Made by a program: the position numbers and the translations under genes
In this document: piece after piece, positions 7,323 to 15,789 of the stretch
Numbering within the stretch: the first letter of the stretch is position 1
Layout of the letters: each line of letters opens with the position of its first letter
Notes under the pieces: generated by a model
What the model was told of the DNA's origin: nothing
What the model saw: only the letters and a program-made list of their open reading frames with translations
Database searches by the model: none
NCBI GenBank assembly: GCA_028875335.1
Contig: JAPPEF010000316.1
Location: 1 to 35,057, forward strand
DNA length: 35,057 nucleotides
Source of the DNA: Gemmatimonadota bacterium
GTDB taxonomy: Bacteria > Latescibacterota > UBA2968 > UBA8231
Direction of reading: 5' to 3'

Positions 7323-9815
7323 ATGAAAAGCGTTGCGATTGTGGGCACGGCTCTGCTGACGGCATCGGCGGCGTGGTGTCAAGCGTACCAACTCGACGAG
7401 AAAGGGTTGAACGTCGCTCCGGAGCACTGGCCGGAGTGGGGCTTTCCGCCGGGCAGCTTGGACTTCAGCGCCGAAGGCGTCCGTCCGGCCTTTGTCCGCG
7501 ATCAAGTCAACGCCGCCTTGGACGCCAGCGCGTTCACCTATGGGGATGGGGTGCAGGGTGGCATCCGCAGTGCTGGAACTGATCTCGCGGGGGCCGTCAA
7601 CATCCTAGATGGCCGGGAGGATACCTTCTGGGAACCGGACGTGGTGGACCCGCTCGACAAGTGGTGGGTCGAAATCGACTTGGGGCGGCTGGTGTGGGCG
7701 CAGAAGGTGGTGGTGAAATTCGCCGCTGAAGGCCAAGGCGATCCATTCCTCCAGTTCAAGGTGCTCACTGCCAACGGCGACCCCGCCTTCCTGCAAAGCG
7801 AGTCCTTTAGCTACCTGCCAGCCGGCCACAGCGAGGGATTAAACAAATCGCAGCGCGTCTATGAGTTCGAGTTGCAGCCTACCCGCCAAGTGGACCCGGG
7901 GCTTACTGGTCGTCTGATTCAGTTTCTCCAGGTGGTGGCGACGGCCAGCGATTTGGGCCAGGCTGAGCAAATCAGTGCCGCGCGCTGGAACAGCCTGCCA
8001 GAGGAAGAGCGCGGCGATGTGCTCTACTTCCGCCGCGAGTCGAACGGCGTTTTGCGGCCGATAGACCAAGCGGCATACGAGGCCATTGAGGAGGAATGGC
8101 AAGGCCCGGTCGAGTACTATCGCCGGGAGAGGCCGCGACTGACCCAAGTCGAGGTGTGGACCATGGGCGACAACATTAGCCTTGGTGCCCTGGATCGCGG
8201 CGGGGAGATTATCGGCTACGGCAACTTGGGCGCGGAAAAGCTAACTGTGGACGGCGAGTGGGGATCCTTTTGGAGCGTGGAAGTGGGCTTTAGCGGCAAT
8301 GATCCGGCGGTTGTATTTCAGGACCCGCATCGCAATATCTATTTCGACTTGGGAACCTGGTACTGGGTCAACCGCGCCGCTATCGTCTTTGGCGATAGGT
8401 ATAGCCGAGCGTTTCCCAATTACGGGATCGCGCTTTCGGACGGCAGCCGCGCACCGGATGGCAGCTTGAGCTACGTCGCATTGACGGCGCGCGGCTTGGA
8501 AGGTGGGGAAGGAACCGCGCATCGCAATATTCTCTTTCAGGACAATGTGTTTCCGCTGACCAAGGCGCGTTACTTCAGGATGAATTACACCTTGGTCAGG
8601 GGGTCGGCTCGCCCGGCCATCCGCGAGATACAGCTATACGGACGCGGCTTCCTCCCCGAGGTATCGCTCACGTCTGAGCCGATCGAATTGGGGCGCGCCG
8701 CCCGCATTCTGTCGTCCATGCACTGGACGGCTACCGCGCCGCCCGGCACCCAAGTGCGCGCCCGCACTCGCAGCGGGAACCAACTCGGCCAGAACATCCG
8801 CTACTTTTCGAGTACGGGACAAGAAGTGACCGAGGCCAAGTACCGCAAACTGCTCAGCTTTCAGCGCGGCGATTCGACCGTTACCATCATCCCCGGTGCG
8901 GATTGGAGCCCGTGGAGTCTGCCTTATTCGGCTACGGGTGCGCCCATCACTTCGCCGAGTCCGCGCCGCTACGTGATGATCGAGGCTACCCTGCGCTCAG
9001 ACGATCCAGACACGGCCGTGCTGTTGCGCTCCCTGCGCCTCGCGCTGGACGCGCCCCTCGCCAGCCAAATTCTCGGCGAGATCGCCCCGCACAGAGCGTC
9101 CCAGCGCGGACAGCCGCAGACGTTTACCTTGCTCTTACAGCCTGCGTTCCAAGACGGCAACAGCGGGTTTGACCAAGTGCTGGTGGAGCTGCCGCCGGGC
9201 GCGGAGATGGACCTGATCGACGGGGCCGTGGGTGAAGAGCAGTACGGACTCGATCGGTTAGAGAGACTGCCGACCGGCCCGGATTCGCTGTGGGTGCAGT
9301 TGCCTAGGCCGGTCGAGCAGGGGCAGGGTGTCGTGTCGCTGCGCTTTTCCGGCGCGCTCTACTTGGTGAGCAATGCCTTTGAGGTGCAGGTCGGGCAAGG
9401 AGAAGGAGCCGACCAAGTGTGGCAGCGAGTGGATGGCGGCGTCAACGCGGGCCGCGGTCTGACCGTGTTTACTCCCTTTACTAAGGCCGTTTTAGGTGAG
9501 GTGGTCGCGTCGGCCAATCCATTTACGCCCAATGGGGACGGGATCAACGACGTGGTAGAATTGGTCTTTCCGGTGTTCCAAGTGCAGGGAGCCAAGGCGT
9601 TGATCCTGGAGGTCTATGGCTTGGACGGACAGTCGGTACAGCGCATTGAGCAGGCGGCTGAGACGGCCGCGGGGGTCCAGAGGCTGATTTGGGATGGGCG
9701 GGACCGACTGGGTCGGCTGCTGCCGCCGGGACTGTACGTGTGTCGCGTCGGCGTAGAAGTGGACGCCGAAGGCGAGCAAACTACGAGCACCAAACTCGTG
9801 GCTAGCGTGTACTAG
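7323..9815 (+). CDS. Large secreted protein with discoidin-like N-domain and FlgD-like C-terminal domain
   Basis: 830 residues from ATG 7323, chosen because a signal peptide starts there (MKSVAIVGTALLTASAAWCQA); the frame is open further upstream but overlaps the dehydratase. The N-terminal region contains an AVNILDGREDTFWEP...KWWVEIDLGR pattern typical of F5/8 type C (discoidin-like) carbohydrate-binding modules, and a second similar strand set (YFDLGTWYWVNRAAIVFG) appears near residue 345. The C-terminus (ANPFTPNGDGINDVVEL ... WDGRDRLGRLLPPGLYVCRV) is a FlgD-like Ig/gliding-motility-type domain, commonly found at the end of surface or type IX-secreted proteins. Probably a cell-surface glycan-binding protein. 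Co-transcription with the dehydratase is likely (7 nt gap). Confidence 0.8.
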   Translation: MKSVAIVGTALLTASAAWCQAYQLDEKGLNVAPEHWPEWGFPPGSLDFSAEGVRPAFVRDQVNAALDASAFTYGDGVQGGIRSAGTDLAGAVNILDGREDTFWEPDVVDPLDKWWVEIDLGRLVWAQKVVVKFAAEGQGDPFLQFKVLTANGDPAFLQSESFSYLPAGHSEGLNKSQRVYEFELQPTRQVDPGLTGRLIQFLQVVATASDLGQAEQISAARWNSLPEEERGDVLYFRRESNGVLRPIDQAAYEAIEEEWQGPVEYYRRERPRLTQVEVWTMGDNISLGALDRGGEIIGYGNLGAEKLTVDGEWGSFWSVEVGFSGNDPAVVFQDPHRNIYFDLGTWYWVNRAAIVFGDRYSRAFPNYGIALSDGSRAPDGSLSYVALTARGLEGGEGTAHRNILFQDNVFPLTKARYFRMNYTLVRGSARPAIREIQLYGRGFLPEVSLTSEPIELGRAARILSSMHWTATAPPGTQVRARTRSGNQLGQNIRYFSSTGQEVTEAKYRKLLSFQRGDSTVTIIPGADWSPWSLPYSATGAPITSPSPRRYVMIEATLRSDDPDTAVLLRSLRLALDAPLASQILGEIAPHRASQRGQPQTFTLLLQPAFQDGNSGFDQVLVELPPGAEMDLIDGAVGEEQYGLDRLERLPTGPDSLWVQLPRPVEQGQGVVSLRFSGALYLVSNAFEVQVGQGEGADQVWQRVDGGVNAGRGLTVFTPFTKAVLGEVVASANPFTPNGDGINDVVELVFPVFQVQGAKALILEVYGLDGQSVQRIEQAAETAAGVQRLIWDGRDRLGRLLPPGLYVCRVGVEVDAEGEQTTSTKLVASVY

Positions 9816-9894
9816 GTAGTTGTCTGCCATTTATGCGATTATTTGCCGAGGGACGCAGAATGTGCACACTGCCGACACCGTTCCCTCCAGACAG

Positions 9895-9993
9895 GTCATG
9901 CTGAAGAAGCCGTAGGCTGACGAAGCATCTTCTACCTATATAGCCTCCCCGGTAGTAGATTCTTCGACTCCGCTTCGCTCCGCTCAGAATGAC
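9895..9993. repeat. Imperfect inverted intergenic repeat (fold-back element)
   Basis: The left arm 9895-9930 (GTCATGCTGA ... CGAAGCATCT) and the right arm 9957-9993 (AGATTCTTCG ... TCAGAATGAC) are imperfect reverse complements around a 26-nt spacer. This GTCAT.CTGA...CGAAG.ATCT pattern is a dispersed fold-back repeat I know from many environmental bacterial genomes. It fills most of the 191-nt gap between two secreted-protein genes; I see no gene there. Confidence 0.65.
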
Positions 9994-10006
9994 AGAGTAA
10001 TTTCTA

Positions 10007-11629
10007 GTGTCTGCATTTTCCGCAAATATAACCGGCGGCCTCTGTGCAATTATTCTGTGGACGTGTTGTGCCGCAGCCGAGCCGTTTGCGCCCTTCGTCG
10101 ATGTTGCCGCCCAACTCGGCCTGACTCGCGTCCACGCGAGCGGCAGCTTGGAAAAGGGCTATATCCCCGAGGCCAAAGGCGGCGGTACGGCCGCGCTCGA
10201 TTTTGACCGCGATGGCGATCAAGACCTGTACTGGGTCAATGGCAAAGGCGGTGGCCACGCGCTCTTCCGCAACGAGGGCTTGACCGGCTTTGTCGATGTG
10301 GGCGAGGCGCTTGGGACCGCGGGTCGTGGCTGGGGCATGGGCGCGACTAGCGCAGATTTTGACAACGATGGGGATCAAGACTTATACGCGACCCAATTGC
10401 GGGAGAATCTGCTCTACCGCAACGATGGCGATCGCTTTGTCGATGTGGCCGCAGCGGCTGGCGTGGCCGCGACCCATTGGAGCACGGGCGCGGCTTGGGC
10501 CGACTACGACCGCGACGGCGATCTCGACCTGTATGTGGCGAGCTATGCGGTATTCGATTCCACTGTGGTTGAACGCTTGGGTGCTCAATGGAAGGGGGTG
10601 GAGGTCTTCGTCGGCCCGAGGGGATTGGTGGGGGCTGCGGATGTGTTTTATCGCAACGACGGCGACGAGTTTGCCGACATCACTGCTTGGGCGCTCCTCA
10701 ACCACCCTTCCCCGGGCTATGGATTAGGCGTCCTGTTTGCGGACGCGGACGCCGATGGCTGGCCCGACTTATTCGTGGCCAATGACTCCAGCCCGAACTT
10801 TTTTTATCGCAATCGCGGCGATGGCCGCTTTGCCGACCACTCTCTCCCGGCCCGCTTGGCCTATGGCCGCAGCGGACAAATCCAAGCGAGCATGGGGATA
10901 GCTTGGGGCGACTACGACAACGACGGACGCCCCGATTTGCTCGCCACGCATTTTGAAGACGAGTACAATACCCTCTATCGCAACGAAGGCGATGGCACCT
11001 TTGCGGATGTCAGCGCGGAAGCTGCCTTAGGGCGTGCGGGATGGGCGCACGTGGGCTTTGGCGCGGTTTTTTTAGACTTTGACCACGATGGAGAGCTCGA
11101 TCTGTTGGTGGCAAACGGACATGTGTATCCGCAGATTGACAGCGCCGGCAGCGGCAGTGGGTACGCCCAGCCCAATCATCTTTTTGCCAATGTTGGCGAC
11201 GGAACGTTTACTCAGGTCGCACTCGGCTCCGAGGTGCCCCGCGTCAGCCGAGGAGCCAACGTGCTCGACTTTGACAACGATGGCGACTTGGATGTTTTCG
11301 TGGCCAATCTCGACGATCGGCCCTCGCTGTTGCGCAACGATGTGGGCAACCGGCAGAATTGGCTAGGCCTGCGCTTGGTTGGTACGCGTGGCAACCGCGA
11401 TGGCATTGGCGCTCGAGCGCGACTGGTCGCTGGCAAGCGGACGCAGATCCGCGACCTCATCTGCGGCAGCAGTTTTCTGTCCAGTGAGGACCGCCGTCTG
11501 CACTTTGGGCTAGGGCACGTCAGGCGGGTCGATACGCTCGAAGTGCGCTGGCCCGACCAGCACCGCGAAATTTTTACCGACCTGCCGGTCAATCGGTACT
11601 TGACGATAGAGGAGAGAAGTAGCGATTAG
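10007..11629 (+). CDS. Secreted FG-GAP/VCBS repeat protein with C-terminal ASPIC/UnbV domain
   Basis: 540 residues. At least seven calcium-binding loops of the D-x-D-x-DG-x-x-DL type occur (for example LDFDRDGDQDLYW, ADYDRDGDLDLYV, GDYDNDGRPDLLA, LDFDNDGDLDVFV), spaced as in FG-GAP/VCBS beta-propellers. The C-terminal part (NWLGLRLVGTRGNRDGIGARA ... FGLGHVRRVDTLEVRWP) is a classic ASPIC/UnbV domain, giving the CRTAC1-like architecture. The start is GTG at 10007, giving a plausible but weakly basic signal peptide (GGLCAIILWTCCAAAE); no strong Shine-Dalgarno site is visible, so the start is uncertain. Likely extracellular or surface exposed; a binding role is inferred, with no catalytic motif seen. 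Confidence 0.88.
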   Translation: MSAFSANITGGLCAIILWTCCAAAEPFAPFVDVAAQLGLTRVHASGSLEKGYIPEAKGGGTAALDFDRDGDQDLYWVNGKGGGHALFRNEGLTGFVDVGEALGTAGRGWGMGATSADFDNDGDQDLYATQLRENLLYRNDGDRFVDVAAAAGVAATHWSTGAAWADYDRDGDLDLYVASYAVFDSTVVERLGAQWKGVEVFVGPRGLVGAADVFYRNDGDEFADITAWALLNHPSPGYGLGVLFADADADGWPDLFVANDSSPNFFYRNRGDGRFADHSLPARLAYGRSGQIQASMGIAWGDYDNDGRPDLLATHFEDEYNTLYRNEGDGTFADVSAEAALGRAGWAHVGFGAVFLDFDHDGELDLLVANGHVYPQIDSAGSGSGYAQPNHLFANVGDGTFTQVALGSEVPRVSRGANVLDFDNDGDLDVFVANLDDRPSLLRNDVGNRQNWLGLRLVGTRGNRDGIGARARLVAGKRTQIRDLICGSSFLSSEDRRLHFGLGHVRRVDTLEVRWPDQHREIFTDLPVNRYLTIEERSSD

Positions 11630-11650
11630 TGATCTGTTTCTATTAATCAC

Positions 11651-11761
11651 TGATGTTACGCACCCGGGTAGGGGGCGGTTTGAAACCGCCCCCTACGGCC
11701 CGCGATCCTAGATGGAATCGGGCCGAAAACCAACCACCGGCCACGTACTGCGTAACATCAC
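11651..11761. mobile_element. MITE-like element, about 111 bp, with terminal inverted repeats
   Basis: A 12-bp terminal inverted repeat, TGATGTTACGCA at 11651-11662 and TGCGTAACATCA at 11749-11760, flanks non-coding DNA. Inside are a perfect palindrome at 11668-11696 (14-nt arms GTAGGGGGCGGTTT around one base) and a second hairpin GGCCCG/CGGGCC (11697-11724). The 8-mer TTAATCAC occurs immediately before (11643-11650) and just after (11762-11769), as expected for a target-site duplication. No ORF. The inner palindrome recurs at 18939-18967. Confidence 0.7.
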
Positions 11762-11783
11762 TTAATCACAAGGGTAAAGAAAC

Positions 11784-12659
11784 ATGCGTTTCTTAAATGC
11801 TTGTTCATTAATTGCGGCACTGTTAGCTGCTAGCCCAGCGACCGCCGAGCTGTCGCTCCACCAGCTCAGCGACGCGGTGTACGTGTTGCAAGGCGGTGGC
11901 GGCAATGTCGGGGTTTGCGTCGGCGACGATGGCATTCTTTTGGTGGATGACAAATTGGCGTCGCAGGCCGATGCGGTGCGCGCCGCGCTAGCCCGTTTTA
12001 ACGGCCAGCCCCAGTATATTTTCAACACGCATTTCCACGGCGATCACACCGGCGGCAACCGCGCCTTTGGCCAGCACGCGACGATTTTGGCCCACGTCAA
12101 TGTCCGCAAACGCTTGGCGACAGGCGGCGAATTTGGCAAGCGGCACGTTGAGCCTGCGCCGGCGGTTGCCTTGCCAGAGATTGCGTTTGAGCAGTCGGCG
12201 TCTGTGTTCTTCAACGATGAGGAAATCCGCGCCGTTCACTTTCCCCGCGCCCATACCGACGGGGACATCGCCGTATTCTTTGTCAACGCCCAGATCGCCC
12301 ATCTCGGCGACCTGTTCTTCAACGGCATCTTCCCCTTCGTTGATCTAGAGTACGGCGGCGATGTCGAGACTCTGACGCAACACATTGCCGCGCTCATCGA
12401 CCAGCTTCCCGCGGACGCGAAAATCATCCCTGGACACGGCCCGGTCGCTACGTTCGACGATTTAAAGGCTTACCACCGCATGTTGGTGGAGACTACGGAT
12501 AGCGTGCGCACGCGCCGGAGTGCGGGCATGTCGCTCGACCAGATTAGCGCAGAGGGACTCGACCCTCAATGGGCATCGTGGGAGTGGTCTTTCGTGCCTG
12601 CACAGCGCTGGATCGAAACGGTCTATTGGAGCTTGGAAGCGGGGGTAGGGAGCGATTGA
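11784..12659 (+). CDS. Secreted metallo-beta-lactamase fold hydrolase
   Basis: 291 residues with a signal peptide (cleavage near ATAE, residue 21). The zinc-binding motif H-x-H-x-D-H is present as His83, His85, Asp87, His88 in NTHFHGDHTGGN. Later ligands are suggested by HFPRAHTDGD (His) and by IIPGHGPVA (His). The pattern resembles the cyclase/hydrolase-type MBL-fold proteins common in environmental bacteria; a true beta-lactamase is possible but cannot be claimed. Start ATG 11784 follows a GGGTAAAG stretch. It lies just after the MITE-like element, so it probably has its own promoter or reads through from upstream. Periplasmic or secreted. Confidence 0.85.
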   Translation: MRFLNACSLIAALLAASPATAELSLHQLSDAVYVLQGGGGNVGVCVGDDGILLVDDKLASQADAVRAALARFNGQPQYIFNTHFHGDHTGGNRAFGQHATILAHVNVRKRLATGGEFGKRHVEPAPAVALPEIAFEQSASVFFNDEEIRAVHFPRAHTDGDIAVFFVNAQIAHLGDLFFNGIFPFVDLEYGGDVETLTQHIAALIDQLPADAKIIPGHGPVATFDDLKAYHRMLVETTDSVRTRRSAGMSLDQISAEGLDPQWASWEWSFVPAQRWIETVYWSLEAGVGSD

Positions 12660-12762
12660 TGAGAAGTTGTTGATACGGTCTATCGCCGACTATAATTTAA
12701 CTCGATGGAATCAGACCTTTTTCGCTACGCCGTCTTGTGGAAATTTCTATGGAGGTGTTGTC

Positions 12763-14589
12763 ATGTTAAAGTTTGCCGTTGTTGGATGCTTAGTGCTATG
12801 GAGCAGCCTCGCCGAGGCGGTCAAGTGGGATTTCGACGATGGGACGACGCAAGGGTGGTCCGCCAAAAGAGCGTTTGAATGGGGTGGACCAAATGAATTT
12901 AATCTGTTTCCAGGGGAGGTCGAAGACAGCGTATGGAGGATTGATGTCTCGCCCTCTCCAGATGTGACCTTGATTTCTTATCTCATCGGCTACGATTCGC
13001 ACCTGTTTGATCGGGTACGGGTCCGATTCCGCACCGTGCATGACCGCCCTACGGTAGGGCGCGTGCGGCTTGCTTGGACCAACGAGCTCAACCTCGCGAC
13101 ACCAGGACGAGATCCAGAGCCGCCAGAAAGCCGGTTTGCGGTCCCCTCCATAGACTTTGTTTACACGACCGAATGGCAGGAAGTAGAATTCTCCCTCTCC
13201 GGCCAAGATGAGATCGTGTGGGTGGGGCTTTTACGGGATATTCGGCTGCGTTTTAGCTTGGATCGAAACGAAGCGGAGGAGCCCCGGTCGGTGGATGAGT
13301 TGATCGGGCATTTTGAGATCGACTGGATCGAGTTGACCGGTCCTGAAGAGCGCTCGCAGGGCGAATTAGCCCGGCCGCATGTAGAGTATTTTCACTTTAA
13401 TGATCCCGGTCTTTTTGCACCCCCGGTCTTTCATCCGATTACACCGGGTTTAGGGTATGGGAGCAACGGCGTCTTGACCGACTTAGATGGCGATGGCGAC
13501 TTAGACCTTTTCTCGGCTCATTATCTCCCTTATGAGGGGGGGGATTCCGTTTCGGGTTGGGGCTGGGTCATGGCCCTCAATGATGGTAGTGGGGCCTTTG
13601 AAATCGCACGCATCGAGTACCCTCTATACGAGGGACTGGGCCCTTTGTCTATACTCGCCAGTGATGTGGATGGCAATGGCCAAGACGAGATTATGATAAG
13701 ACAAGCAGGCTTCATAGAGGCTTGGTCTATCGGGCCGGACCTCCAGGAAGAGATACTCAGTATAAGTCAGGACGACCTCGAATTGCTATGGGAGGATTTG
13801 TACTACAGCATCAGCAGCGCAGGTTTGCTTCCGGGGGTATGGGTAAAAGGCGATTTTGATGGCGATGGGCGTCAGGAGGCGCTTGTGGAACTCCAACGCA
13901 ATCCCTATGAAGGGGACATGGGACTCGTTGTGAAAAGGCTGTCCGCAGAAGGGATGCTGTCCGAGGAGGTGCTGGAGGTGCTGTATGATGAGCATTTGTT
14001 TGTGCGTTCAGCAGTGGCGGTGCGCGATTTGAACGCCGACGGGGTAGATGATTGGATGTTTGTCGGCGGCAATCGGGCGTCGGGCTTTGGGGTGTTTGTC
14101 GAGTGGGGTGGGGGTTTGAATCCAACCCAAGAAAAGGAGATGTATCGCTTGGCTGGCGATGGGACCGGGGTGCTGTCTGGCGATGTCGATGACGATGGAG
14201 ACTTGGACTTGGTGGTGTTGGATCCGGTCTTTGGCGGCGTGCATGTGCTCAAGAATTCGGGAGGAGGGCAGCCGACGGCGGTGCTGACGTCGGCGGGTGC
14301 TGTGCCGGCGCAGTATCGGCTGGGCGATAGCTATCCCAATCCGTTTAATCCGGCTGTTGTGATTCCCCTTGATTTGGCGACGGATGCGGCGGGGGTGTCG
14401 CTGACGGTGTACGACGTGTTGGGTCGTCGGGTGCGGCAGGTGTGGCAGGGGTCACTACCTGTGGGTACGCATCGTTTTACTTGGAATGGCCGCGACGAGG
14501 TCGGCAGGGATGTGGCTGCTGGCGCGTATTTCTATCGGGTCGAGGTAGATGGGCGCGTGGAAACCAAGAAGATGATGAAGCTGCCTTAG
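12763..14589 (+). CDS. Secreted FG-GAP protein with type-A C-terminal sorting (FlgD-like) domain
   Basis: 608 residues from ATG 12763. This start is chosen over more upstream codons because GGAGG lies 7 nt before it (12751-12755) and a signal peptide begins there (MLKFAVVGCLVLWSSLAEA). The N-terminal part (WDFDDGTTQGWSA ... IDWIEL) looks like a jelly-roll carbohydrate-binding module. The middle has FG-GAP-like calcium loops (LTDLDGDGDLDLF, KGDFDGDGRQEAL, SGDVDDDGDLDLV). The C-terminal about 85 residues (YRLGDSYPNPFNPAVVIP ... YDVLGRRVRQV ... AGAYFYRVEVDG..KKMMKLP) are a textbook type-A sorting domain as used by type IX secretion. Predicted to be exported to the surface. Confidence 0.88.
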   Translation: MLKFAVVGCLVLWSSLAEAVKWDFDDGTTQGWSAKRAFEWGGPNEFNLFPGEVEDSVWRIDVSPSPDVTLISYLIGYDSHLFDRVRVRFRTVHDRPTVGRVRLAWTNELNLATPGRDPEPPESRFAVPSIDFVYTTEWQEVEFSLSGQDEIVWVGLLRDIRLRFSLDRNEAEEPRSVDELIGHFEIDWIELTGPEERSQGELARPHVEYFHFNDPGLFAPPVFHPITPGLGYGSNGVLTDLDGDGDLDLFSAHYLPYEGGDSVSGWGWVMALNDGSGAFEIARIEYPLYEGLGPLSILASDVDGNGQDEIMIRQAGFIEAWSIGPDLQEEILSISQDDLELLWEDLYYSISSAGLLPGVWVKGDFDGDGRQEALVELQRNPYEGDMGLVVKRLSAEGMLSEEVLEVLYDEHLFVRSAVAVRDLNADGVDDWMFVGGNRASGFGVFVEWGGGLNPTQEKEMYRLAGDGTGVLSGDVDDDGDLDLVVLDPVFGGVHVLKNSGGGQPTAVLTSAGAVPAQYRLGDSYPNPFNPAVVIPLDLATDAAGVSLTVYDVLGRRVRQVWQGSLPVGTHRFTWNGRDEVGRDVAAGAYFYRVEVDGRVETKKMMKLP

Positions 14590-14600
14590 GACGCATCCCG

Positions 14601-14648
14601 TCGGCGCAGTCGCCCGTGGATTGAAGCACCTTGCGCCGAGGGTTTTTT
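14601..14648 (+). terminator. Possible rho-independent terminator
   Basis: TCGGCGCA (14601-14608) and TGCGCCGA (14632-14639) can pair with a 23-nt loop, followed by GGGTTTTTT. The long loop makes this only a moderate candidate for ending the secreted-protein gene. Confidence 0.4.
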
Positions 14649-14685
14649 CCAGAAAAATTCAGCTATTCGGCCTCTTTTGCCGCTC

Positions 14686-14714
14686 TTGACAGCGGGGGTG
14701 GGGCGTTCCATAAT
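14686..14714 (+). promoter_or_regulatory. Sigma-70-like promoter for the molybdenum hydroxylase operon
   Basis: TTGACA (14686-14691) and CATAAT (14709-14714) are separated by exactly 17 nt, a near-consensus housekeeping promoter. It lies about 50 nt upstream of the first operon gene, whose Shine-Dalgarno site AAGGAGG is at 14748-14754. The rest of the 172-nt gap holds only the possible terminator. Confidence 0.65.
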
Positions 14715-14761
14715 TAGGCGCGAACGCAGCGACCACTACTTACAAGCAAGGAGGTTTTTCC

Positions 14762-15670
14762 TTGAAAGATTTTGCATATTGCGCCCCCAGCACGTTGCGC
14801 GAGGCCGTGGCCCTCAAGGCCGAAAAGGGCGAGGCCGCCCGCGTCCTCGCTGGCGGTACTGATTTGATCGTCCAGTTGCGCGGGAATCGTTTTGCGCCCG
14901 ATTGCATCATCGACATCAAGAACGTCCCCGAGGCCAACGAGCTTTCCTACGGCCCCCGCCGGGGATTGGTCATCGGTGCGGGCGTGTCCTGCTGGCGCAT
15001 GTACAATGACCCCGAAATCGTCGAGCGATACCCTGGGCTCATCGATTCGGCTGCCATTATCGGCGGCATCCAAATACAGGGCCGCGCCACCTTTGGCGGC
15101 AATTTGTGCAACGCCTCTCCGAGTGCGGACACGATCCCTAGCCTGATTACCCACTCGGCCGTGTGCCACATCGCCGGGCCGGACGGCAAGCGCCAAGTCG
15201 CGGTAGAGGATTTTTGCACTGCCCCGGGCCGCAGCGTGCTCGCGCCCGGCGAGATTTTGGTCTCTCTCCAGATTCCGATTGCCAGGAAGAACACGGGCTC
15301 GCACTACCAGCGCTTCATTCCGCGCAACGAGATGGACATCGCCGTCGTCGGGGTGTCCTCCCATGTTACCTTGGCCAATCGCGGCAAGGAGTTTAAGGCC
15401 GCGCGCATTGCGCTCGCCGCGGTCGGCCCCACGCCGATTTTCGCCCGCGAGGCCGGCGACAGCCTAGCGGGCCAAGCCGTTTCAGACGAGGCTATCGCCG
15501 CCGCGGCGGCCGCTGCCCAGAGCGCGGCTCGCCCGATTTCCGATATGCGCGGCCCAGCCGAGTTCCGCACCCACCTCGTCGGAGTGCTGGTCAAGCGCAC
15601 CCTCGCGGGTGCTGTCGCGCGGGCCCGCGGCCAGTTCGTCGCCAACGCCGTGCAGGAAGCGGCTGGCTAG
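14762..15670 (+). CDS. FAD-binding subunit of a molybdenum hydroxylase (xanthine dehydrogenase/CoxM family)
   Basis: 302 residues, usual length. It begins at a TTG codon (14762), 7 nt after a perfect AAGGAGG; no ATG or GTG nearby gives the complete N-terminus. The FAD-binding signature is visible as LAGGTDLIVQL (residues 29-39) and as the GRATFGGNLCNASPSADT stretch that replaces the usual T-I-G-G-N motif. The C-terminal CO-dehydrogenase flavoprotein-type domain follows. The subunit passes electrons between the 2Fe-2S subunit and an acceptor such as NAD. Gene order FAD - 2Fe-2S - Mo subunit is typical. The gap to the next gene is 119 nt and contains two hairpins, unlike the tight spacing elsewhere in the operon. 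Confidence 0.92.
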   Translation: MKDFAYCAPSTLREAVALKAEKGEAARVLAGGTDLIVQLRGNRFAPDCIIDIKNVPEANELSYGPRRGLVIGAGVSCWRMYNDPEIVERYPGLIDSAAIIGGIQIQGRATFGGNLCNASPSADTIPSLITHSAVCHIAGPDGKRQVAVEDFCTAPGRSVLAPGEILVSLQIPIARKNTGSHYQRFIPRNEMDIAVVGVSSHVTLANRGKEFKAARIALAAVGPTPIFAREAGDSLAGQAVSDEAIAAAAAAAQSAARPISDMRGPAEFRTHLVGVLVKRTLAGAVARARGQFVANAVQEAAG

Positions 15671-15684
15671 TAAGGTATTAGCTG

Positions 15685-15736
15685 CACCGACCATTCGGTC
15701 GGTGGGAAACAATCTGCACCGACCATCCGGTCGGCG
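15685..15736 (+). promoter_or_regulatory. Two tandem dyad/hairpin sites between FAD and 2Fe-2S genes
   Basis: CACCGACC-ATTC-GGTCGGTG (15685-15704) and CACCGACC-ATCC-GGTCGGCG (15717-15736) are two near-identical dyads whose starts are 32 nt apart, about three DNA turns. They resemble operators for a dimeric, TetR-type regulator, but could instead be mRNA hairpins that set subunit ratio or stability. No regulator gene is in the window. Confidence 0.5.
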
Positions 15737-15789
15737 GAAAAAGCTCTTCACTCGCCGCAACAGGCGGCCCAAATTCGGAGTTAAGGTAC

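Noticed and set aside
9816..10006. Small gene in the gap before the FG-GAP protein
   Set aside because: No ORF with a ribosome binding site; the gap is mostly the fold-back repeat.
15685..15736. CRISPR-like repeats
   Set aside because: Only two units with a 12-nt spacer and internal dyads; no array and no cas genes.
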